Shown here one piece after another: positions 1 through 4,112 of a DNA stretch of 5,663 bases (positions are counted from its first letter, which is position 1; every line of letters starts with the position of its first letter). The stretch comes from Burkholderiaceae bacterium (GTDB lineage: Bacteria; Pseudomonadota; Gammaproteobacteria; Burkholderiales; Burkholderiaceae), in NCBI GenBank assembly GCA_022701845.1, contig JAKONS010000212.1, positions 1 to 5,663 of the forward strand, in the 5' to 3' direction. The translations under genes were made by a program, and so were the position numbers. The notes under the pieces are model-generated. The model searched no databases. It saw nothing but the letters and a program-made list of their open reading frames with translations, and was not told where the DNA came from.

Positions 1-78
1 GAAGCGCGCGGTTTCAAGGAGGGCAACACCTCCACGCCGGGCGATTTCGTGGTCGAGCGCGCTTTCGCCGAGAAGTAA
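1..78 (+). CDS. C-terminal fragment of an unidentified protein (5' end outside window)
   Basis: The first reading frame is open from base 1 to a TAA at 76-78 and encodes 25 residues, beginning EARGFKEG and ending VVERAFAEK. The tail is hydrophilic and mixed-charge, with no membrane segment, so it looks like the end of a soluble or periplasmic domain. I do not recognise the family and assign no function. That it is a real gene end is supported by the unbroken frame, by the tight convergent arrangement with the next gene (9 bases between stop codons), and by an inverted repeat starting at its stop codon. The start codon and most of the gene lie to the left of the window. Confidence 0.6.
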   Translation, partial: EARGFKEGNTSTPGDFVVERAFAEK

Positions 79-113
79 GGCGGCCGGCTAGGGGGCGGTA
101 GGCTCGGCCGCCT
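78..113. terminator. Inverted repeat at convergent gene ends (possible terminator)
   Basis: A perfect 9-bp inverted repeat pairs 78-86 (AGGCGGCCG) with 105-113 (CGGCCGCCT), leaving an 18-base loop. It starts at the last base of the left gene's stop codon and runs into the last eight codons of the YihY-type gene on the other strand. Neither side has a T-tract, so it is not a canonical intrinsic terminator. A stem that blocks read-through or 3' exonuclease is possible. At this GC content the repeat could also be chance. Confidence 0.3.
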
Positions 114-1011
114 CGGCCAGGGCCTGCGCGCAGCCGGCGGAAAACAGCAGCACCGCCGACGAGAAGTAGATCCACATCAGGACCACCACCAGGGACCCGG
201 CCGCGCCATAGGCCGACACCACCGCCGCGGTGGACAGATAGAAGGCCAGCACATGCTTGCCCACCGCGAACAGCGCGGCGCCCAGGCAGGCGCCGGTGAC
301 GAGATAGCGGAAGGTGGGCTTCGGGCCGGCCGACATGCGCATCAGCCCGGTGAAGAGGATGGTGGTGAACAGGAAGGCCAGGGTCTCGTTGCCCAGCCGC
401 AGTACCGGCGCCAGCAGATGCCAGCGCGCCACCTGCGTCTCGATCATGTGAAACGCCGCGGTCACCACCAGCGACACCAGCAGCAAAAAGCCGAACGCCA
501 GGATGTAGGCCACGCCGCGCAGCCGCTGCGACGCGGTGTGCCACCAGGGGGTTTCGGGCGCCTTGCGGCCCTGCAGCCACATGCGCTCCATCGCCGATTC
601 CAGTTCGGCGAACACACCGGTGGCGCCGACCACCAGCAGCACCGTGGCGATGATCGAGGCACGCAGCCCTTCGGAGGGCTGCCGCGCGCTGTCCATGGCC
701 TGGCGCACCACGTCGGCGCCGCGCTCGCCGACCACCGCCTGGATCTGCGAGATAAGGCTGTTCTCCAGCAGGTTGCGGTCGACCCACCAGCCGAACATCG
801 CCACCACCAGCACCAGCAGCGGCGCCAGGCTCAGCATGCCGTAGAAGGACATGGCAGCGCTCATGCGCAGGCCCTCGGCCTCGGTCCAGAGCACGGCCGC
901 CTTCCACAGCGGATGCACCACCGAACGTACCGGCCACCAGAGGATCCGGAACAGCAACCAGACGCGACCCGCCAGGCTATGCGGATGGCGGGTCGAAGGA
1001 TGGGCGAACAT
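88..1011 (-). CDS. YihY/virulence factor BrkB family inner-membrane protein
   Basis: A 307-residue polytopic inner-membrane protein of the YihY/BrkB family (Pfam Virul_fac_BrkB, formerly misnamed RNase BN). Its molecular function is unsettled; a transport or envelope role is usually assumed. About six hydrophobic segments lie near residues 50-76, 118-135, 168-188, 207-226, 234-256 and 265-292. Family landmarks are the first-helix stretch SAAMSFYGMLSLAPL (51-65), the GATGVFAELESAMERMW region (129-145), and the near-C-terminal SAYGAAGSLVVVLMWIY (266-282). The length is normal for the family. The ATG at 1011-1009 is preceded by AGGA (1025-1022) with a 10-base spacer. One oddity is that the usual LLFGAE motif after the last helix reads LLFSAG here. 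The gene lies 98 bp downstream of the glycine-zipper gene on the same strand, but a hairpin between them suggests partly independent transcription. I saw no clear -35/-10 pair in that gap. Family assignment is confident; function is not. Confidence 0.93.
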   Translation of the reverse strand: MFAHPSTRHPHSLAGRVWLLFRILWWPVRSVVHPLWKAAVLWTEAEGLRMSAAMSFYGMLSLAPLLVLVVAMFGWWVDRNLLENSLISQIQAVVGERGADVVRQAMDSARQPSEGLRASIIATVLLVVGATGVFAELESAMERMWLQGRKAPETPWWHTASQRLRGVAYILAFGFLLLVSLVVTAAFHMIETQVARWHLLAPVLRLGNETLAFLFTTILFTGLMRMSAGPKPTFRYLVTGACLGAALFAVGKHVLAFYLSTAAVVSAYGAAGSLVVVLMWIYFSSAVLLFSAGCAQALAEAAEPTAP

Positions 1012-1021
1012 GCCGCGAGCA

Positions 1022-1025
1022 TCCT
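1022..1025 (-). promoter_or_regulatory. Ribosome binding site of the YihY-type gene
   Basis: Reading leftward, AGGA ends 10 bases before the ATG at 1011. It is a moderate Shine-Dalgarno match at slightly long spacing. It overlaps another ATG (1022-1020) that is out of frame, which supports 1011 as the start. Confidence 0.5.
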
Positions 1026-1062
1026 GCCGGCGGCGCGGTCAGGCGAGCGGCAGAACCTGACT

Positions 1063-1086
1063 CCGTCGGTAGGCGCATACCGACGG
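1063..1086 (-). terminator. Perfect 9-bp hairpin 3' of the glycine-zipper gene (terminator or repeat element)
   Basis: CCGTCGGTA (1063-1071) and TACCGACGG (1078-1086) are exact reverse complements around a 6-base loop. After one mismatch, three more pairs extend the stem (1059-1061 with 1088-1090). It lies 23 bases past the glycine-zipper stop codon and 51 bases before the YihY-type start, where a terminator or attenuator between the two same-strand genes would sit. The bases following on the minus strand (AGTCAGGTTCTG) hold only a weak T-run, so intrinsic termination would be inefficient. An alternative is a dispersed REP-like palindrome. Confidence 0.45.
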
Positions 1087-1109
1087 CGTCCGAGCCCGTG
1101 GCACCAGGG

Positions 1110-1952
1110 TCAGTAGCGGTTCGAGGAATACGAGCCCTGCGGCTCGCTGACCGGCTGGTAGTACGGATCGCGGGCGGCCACCGTCGAATAGGTGGCGGCC
1201 TGGCCCAGGCGGAAGCCGTTGCCTTCGACCGTCACCCGGCCACCGACCGGCACCGGCTCGTTGTGGGTATAGGTCCGCACCGAGCCGTTGTCCATGCGCA
1301 CCCGGATCTCGTAGGTGGTGTTGGTGCGGGTGCGCTTCTCGACCGTGTTGCCCAGGAACGCGCCGCCGCCCGCGCCGAGGATCGTCGCCGCGGCCCGGCC
1401 GTTGCCGTGGCCCACCTGGTTGCCCAGCACCGCGCCGAGCACGCCGCCGGCGACCGCGCCCAGGCCGCTGGCCGGTGCGGCCTGCTGGATCGGGGTGACC
1501 GATTCGATGCGGCCGCAATCGGCGCACACCGGCGCGCGGGTGGAGGCCACCGGTGCGCTGGCGTAGTTGCCGGTGTAGCCGCTGCCGCTGTTGTGGGCGG
1601 GGCGCGGTGCCGGCGCCGGGGCGGTGACCACCGGGCGGGTCACCGCCGGTGCCGGCGCGGGCGCGACGGCCACCGGCGCCGCCGACGCGACCTTCTCCGG
1701 CTTTTCCGACTGCACGTCGTCCCGCGTCAACGCCTGTACCGGCGCCGGCGCCGAGGCCAGCGCCTGCACCGGCGCACCGTCGTCGCGGTGCGCGTTCTGC
1801 CACAGCAGCGTGCCGCCCAGCGCCGCTACCGCGACACCCAGCACGCCGACCGCTGCCCACAGCGGGCGATTGGCGGCCGGGGCCGGGGGCTGGCCGGCCG
1901 CGAGCGGGGCGGCATTCTTCTGACCGGGGGAACTGTCGAAAACGGGGTCCAT
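1110..1952 (-). CDS. Membrane-anchored glycine zipper 2TM domain protein
   Basis: A 280-residue envelope protein of the glycine-zipper 2TM group (17 kDa surface antigen/SlyB-like). Layout: a short cytoplasmic N-tail (1-30); one uncleaved-looking membrane helix (about 31-51, LWAAVGVLGVAVAALGG); a Pro/Ala/Val-rich spacer (about 60-120) suited to crossing periplasm; a CADC pair (Cys143, Cys146); the glycine zipper (163-201) with GxxxG spacings; a small beta-like domain (213-249) containing YEIRVRMDNGSVRTYT; and a Tyr/Ser/Pro-rich tail (256-280). There is no lipobox, so it is probably anchored by the helix rather than by lipid. Family proteins are thought to be structural components of the outer membrane or periplasm; no enzymatic role is expected. 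The ATG at 1952 is chosen because AAAGGA (1966-1961) lies 8 bases upstream. A longer TTG-started form from 1997 has no comparable ribosome site. The gene is divergent from the DUF4153 gene. Confidence 0.85.
   Translation of the reverse strand: MDPVFDSSPGQKNAAPLAAGQPPAPAANRPLWAAVGVLGVAVAALGGTLLWQNAHRDDGAPVQALASAPAPVQALTRDDVQSEKPEKVASAAPVAVAPAPAPAVTRPVVTAPAPAPRPAHNSGSGYTGNYASAPVASTRAPVCADCGRIESVTPIQQAAPASGLGAVAGGVLGAVLGNQVGHGNGRAAATILGAGGGAFLGNTVEKRTRTNTTYEIRVRMDNGSVRTYTHNEPVPVGGRVTVEGNGFRLGQAATYSTVAARDPYYQPVSEPQGSYSSNRY
1731..1775 (-). repeat. Short imperfect direct repeat in the glycine-zipper gene spacer
   Basis: Two 15-base copies (1731-1745 and 1761-1775, CGCCTG[T/C]ACCGGCGC) differ at one base and begin 30 bases apart. 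They encode a repeated APVQAL, ten residues apart, in the Pro/Ala-rich spacer. This fits growth of a low-complexity linker by local duplication. Confidence 0.5.
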
Positions 1953-1960
1953 GGCGTATG

Positions 1961-1966
1961 TCCTTT
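1961..1966 (-). promoter_or_regulatory. Ribosome binding site of the glycine-zipper gene
   Basis: AAAGGA on the minus strand lies 8 bases before the ATG at 1952. This match and spacing decide the start in favour of 1952 over the upstream TTG at 1997. Confidence 0.7.
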
Positions 1967-1978
1967 CGATCCGGGCGT

Positions 1979-2028
1979 TGCCCTGTGACAGGATCAACGC
2001 GCGGCGAGCGGTAACGGTACACAGGGCA
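1979..2028 (-). repeat. 9-bp inverted repeat in the leader of the glycine-zipper gene, with nested palindrome
   Basis: TGCCCTGTG (1979-1987) and CACAGGGCA (2020-2028) are perfect reverse complements 32 bases apart. The left arm also forms an 11-base palindrome CCTGTGACAGG (1982-1992), with one central base. The close palindrome cannot fold as an RNA hairpin, so if functional it would be a protein-binding dyad. The wide pair could fold as RNA or serve as a paired operator. Confidence 0.4.
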
Positions 2029-2051
2029 TCTGAAGCCTTTGTATACAGTTT

Positions 2052-2072
2052 GTAAGTCGCGGTAAGCGCGAC
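2052..2072. repeat. Inverted and direct repeats beside the AT-rich promoter core
   Basis: GTCGCG (2056-2061) and CGCGAC (2067-2072) form a 6-bp inverted repeat with a 5-base loop. The same stretch reads as near-tandem GTAAGTCGCG (2052-2061) and GTAAGCGCG (2062-2070). It adjoins the TGTATACA palindrome, so it could be an operator half-site pair. This is inference only. Confidence 0.3.
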
Positions 2073-2100
2073 ATCGCGGCACCCGTCGGCCGGGGCATGG

Positions 2101-2133
2101 GCCGTTCGCTGCTGTCGAGGTCTGACGAACGGC
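2101..2133 (+). repeat. 8-bp inverted repeat in the leader of the DUF4153 gene
   Basis: GCCGTTCG (2101-2108) and CGAACGGC (2126-2133) are perfect reverse complements with a 17-base loop, ending 53 bases before the DUF4153 start. A competing small stem pairs CGGCC (2087-2091) with GGCCG (2100-2104). There is no T-tract, so it could be an operator or leader structure, or chance in GC-rich DNA. Confidence 0.35.
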
Positions 2134-2177
2134 GGCGGACGTGTGCACCCACCCTCCTAGACTGCGCCAGCTTTCAT

Positions 2178-2182
2178 GGAGG
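2178..2182 (+). promoter_or_regulatory. Ribosome binding site of the DUF4153 gene
   Basis: A full GGAGG precedes the ATG at 2187 by 4 bases. The spacing is short but the match is the best nearby. It favours 2187 over the in-frame ATG at 2097, which would add 30 hydrophilic residues and overlap the leader repeat. Confidence 0.6.
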
Positions 2183-2186
2183 CCCG

Positions 2187-3998
2187 ATGACAGATTGTCC
2201 GCAATCCACACCCACACCCTCGCCCACCCCTTCGCACCCACGCGCCGCCACGCCCGGCTTCGCCCGGCGCTTCACGTACCCGCTGGTCGGCCTGTTGCAG
2301 GGCATCGTGCTGTGGCTGCTGCTGGTACCCGACGCGGACCAGCCCCACGCATTGTTCGGCGTCGGCTGGCAAGGCGCCGCGGGGTGGGTGGCGATGGTGC
2401 TGCCGCTGGCCTGGTACCTCGGCGACGAAGCGCCGTCTGCCTGGCGCCGCCGAATCGTGACCGCGCTCGGGCTGGCGCTGCTGTTCGGCGTGCTGGGCGC
2501 GCACCTGACCGCGTCGGCCGACTTCAGCCAAGCGCTGGCCGCGGCGGTGCTCTGCTTCACCCTCGTCACCGTGTACGGCGCCCTGCCGGCCTGGAACCGG
2601 TGGCCGGACTATCCCCGCCTGTTCGACCGCGCCTGGCGCAACGCGCTGGCCCTGCCGCTGGCCGGGGCGCTGACCGGCGTGCTGTGGATGCTCCTGACAG
2701 CCGCAGCCGGGCTGATGCACAGCATCGGCATCGACCTGGTACTGCGTGTCATCGGTTCGTCGTTGTTCGTGCTGCCGGTGACCTGCGCCGCCTACGGTGC
2801 CGCCCTGGGCGCGGTGCTGCACCGGGCCGAGCTGCTGCCCGCGGTGCGCCGCTTCTGGCTCACCCTCAACGTCTGGTTCCTGCCGCTGGTGCTGGCGTTC
2901 GCGGTGGTGTGGGTGGCCAGCCTGTGCTTCACCGGCACCGCGCCGCTGTTCGCCACCCGCCATGCCGCGCTGTACCTGTTCTGGTTCGCGCTGCTGAGCG
3001 TGGTGTTCGCCAACGCGGCCTTCCAGGACGGCCGCGACCCGCCCGCATTGCCCGCCTGGCTGGCCGGCGCCTGCCGCTGGGCCTGGCTGGCGATGCCGGT
3101 GCTGATGCTGATCGGCGACCGGGCGCTGTGGCTGCGGGTGCAGCAGCACGGATGGAGCAACGACCGCATCTGGGCGGCGGTGGTCGGGCTGGTGCTGACG
3201 CTGCACACGCTGGGCTACGCCGCCTCGCTGCTGCGGCCGCGCGCGCGCTGGATGGCCGCGCTGCCCGCCACCAACGTCGCGGTGGCGCTGGTGAAGGTGG
3301 TGGTGCTGCTGATGCTGGTGTCGCCGCTGGCCGACAGCCAGCAGCTGGCGGTCGACAGCCAGGTGGCGCGGCTGCTCGACGGCCGCATCGCGCCGGACGA
3401 TTTCGACTGGACCCATCTGCGCCGGGACCGCGTCTACGGCCGCGCGGCGCTGGCCCGGCTCACCGCCGTCGACGACACGCGCGAGCCCGGCGCCACCATC
3501 GTGCGACGCGCCCTCGTCGAGCGAGCGCGCATCGCCGACGAGGATGGGCCGGAAACGGCCGCGAAGGACACGACCGACAGCCCGAAAGTCCGCGAAAGCC
3601 ACCTGGCGGCGCTGCGGCAGGTGCCGGTGCTGCCGGCCGGCAGCGCGGTCGACCCGGCGCTGCTGCAATCGCTGGCCGACGACACGCTGCCGTCCTGGAA
3701 CCGCCGCTGCACCGGCTCGCCTGCGGGCTGCCTGTTCTGGCTGACCGACCTCGACGGCAGCCGCACGCCGCAGGTGCTGCTGATCGAGAAAGGCGAGCCC
3801 GTCGCCCAGGTGCGCCTGTACGCGCTGCGGGGCGACGGCTGGGGCGAACGGGCGTGGGTCGAGCGCAAGGCGTTGACGCTGGCCGACTGGCGCACCGCCA
3901 TCGAGGCGGGGGAAGTGCGACCGGTGCCTTCGCTATGGCCGGACCTGATGGTGAACGGCCAGCGGCACGGCATCAGCACGGCACCGCCGGTTCGCTGA
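2187..3998 (+). CDS. DUF4153 domain-containing polytopic membrane protein
   Basis: A 603-residue inner-membrane protein of unknown function. A Pro/Thr/Ser-rich N-tail (1-24) precedes about eleven hydrophobic segments (roughly 31-47, 62-78, 89-107, 112-130, 152-175, 182-210, 227-249, 260-278, 292-311, 327-347, 363-381). A hydrophilic C-terminal region of about 220 residues follows. The opening RFTYPLVGLLQGIVLWLL and the post-helix block LAVDSQVARLLDGRIAPDDFDWTHLRRDRVYGRAAL (387-422) are what I recognise as DUF4153. The latter contains the family-like sequence of a Q-x-x-R-L-x-x-G stretch, an FD pair and a YG. The C-terminal region (about 500-580) has a DLDGSRTPQVLLI stretch like a small soluble beta domain. 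The ATG at 2187 has GGAGG just upstream. The gene is divergent from the glycine-zipper gene and convergent with metH, so it appears monocistronic. No catalytic motif is evident. Confidence 0.85.
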   Translation: MTDCPQSTPTPSPTPSHPRAATPGFARRFTYPLVGLLQGIVLWLLLVPDADQPHALFGVGWQGAAGWVAMVLPLAWYLGDEAPSAWRRRIVTALGLALLFGVLGAHLTASADFSQALAAAVLCFTLVTVYGALPAWNRWPDYPRLFDRAWRNALALPLAGALTGVLWMLLTAAAGLMHSIGIDLVLRVIGSSLFVLPVTCAAYGAALGAVLHRAELLPAVRRFWLTLNVWFLPLVLAFAVVWVASLCFTGTAPLFATRHAALYLFWFALLSVVFANAAFQDGRDPPALPAWLAGACRWAWLAMPVLMLIGDRALWLRVQQHGWSNDRIWAAVVGLVLTLHTLGYAASLLRPRARWMAALPATNVAVALVKVVVLLMLVSPLADSQQLAVDSQVARLLDGRIAPDDFDWTHLRRDRVYGRAALARLTAVDDTREPGATIVRRALVERARIADEDGPETAAKDTTDSPKVRESHLAALRQVPVLPAGSAVDPALLQSLADDTLPSWNRRCTGSPAGCLFWLTDLDGSRTPQVLLIEKGEPVAQVRLYALRGDGWGERAWVERKALTLADWRTAIEAGEVRPVPSLWPDLMVNGQRHGISTAPPVR

Positions 3999-4018
3999 TC
4001 GATGGTCCGCCGGCCACC

Positions 4019-4078
4019 AAAAACGGCGCCGACGGCTGCACCGGATGCAGACGGGTCCTAAAGCGGCGCCCGGTTTTT
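4019..4078. terminator. Bidirectional terminator-like stem between DUF4153 gene and metH
   Basis: AAAAAC GGCGCCG (4019-4031) pairs with CGGCGCC CG GTTTTT (4064-4078). This gives 13 base pairs with a 2-base bulge at 4071-4072. The 32-base loop holds a second small hairpin (CTGCA 4036-4040 with TGCAG 4046-4050). Rightward transcripts of the DUF4153 gene end the stem with U5. Leftward metH transcripts end it with U5 from the A-run. The element fills the 114-bp gap between convergent genes. A shorter competing rightward stem (CGGG 4052-4055 with CCCG 4069-4072, then GT5) is also possible. The remaining bases (3999-4018 and 4079-4112) show nothing further that I can support. Confidence 0.6.
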
Positions 4079-4112
4079 CGGATACGCACCCGCCAGCTGC
4101 GAGTGCCCGATG

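Larger units (their letters stand above)
1953..2186. promoter_or_regulatory. Divergent intergenic region, presumed promoters for both flanking genes
   Basis: These 234 bases separate two divergent starts and contain no supported gene. The stretch 2028-2065 is clearly AT-richer than the surroundings and centres on the palindrome TGTATACA (2040-2047). On the minus strand this gives a -10-like TATACA, with only a poor -35-like CTTACC 15 bases upstream. I could not find a convincing sigma-70 pair on either strand, so promoter positions are not resolved. Several inverted repeats, listed separately, sit on both sides of the AT-rich core. Confidence 0.45.

Noticed and set aside
253..1116. Open frames opposite and in other phases to the YihY-type gene (including 14-937 on the - strand)
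   Set aside because: Their composition is that of GC-skewed shadows. Only the 88-1011 frame has coherent membrane helices and family motifs.
1098..1988. 296-codon open frame antisense to the glycine-zipper gene
   Set aside because: His/Arg/Ala-rich shadow with no start signal. It mirrors the low-complexity spacer of the real gene.
1953..1997. Longer glycine-zipper protein starting at TTG 1997
   Set aside because: The extra 15 residues lie before a much better start: ATG at 1952 with AAAGGA 8 bases upstream. The extension also overlaps the leader palindrome.
1039..2241. 400-codon open frame on the - strand covering the glycine-zipper gene and the divergent spacer
   Set aside because: Arg/Gly/Ala-rich with no motif. 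It would also run through the promoter region and the downstream hairpin.
2157..3668. 503-codon open frame antisense to the DUF4153 gene
   Set aside because: It is rich in Gln, His, Arg and Gly, a typical mirror of a GC-rich hydrophobic gene. It has no domain or ribosome site.
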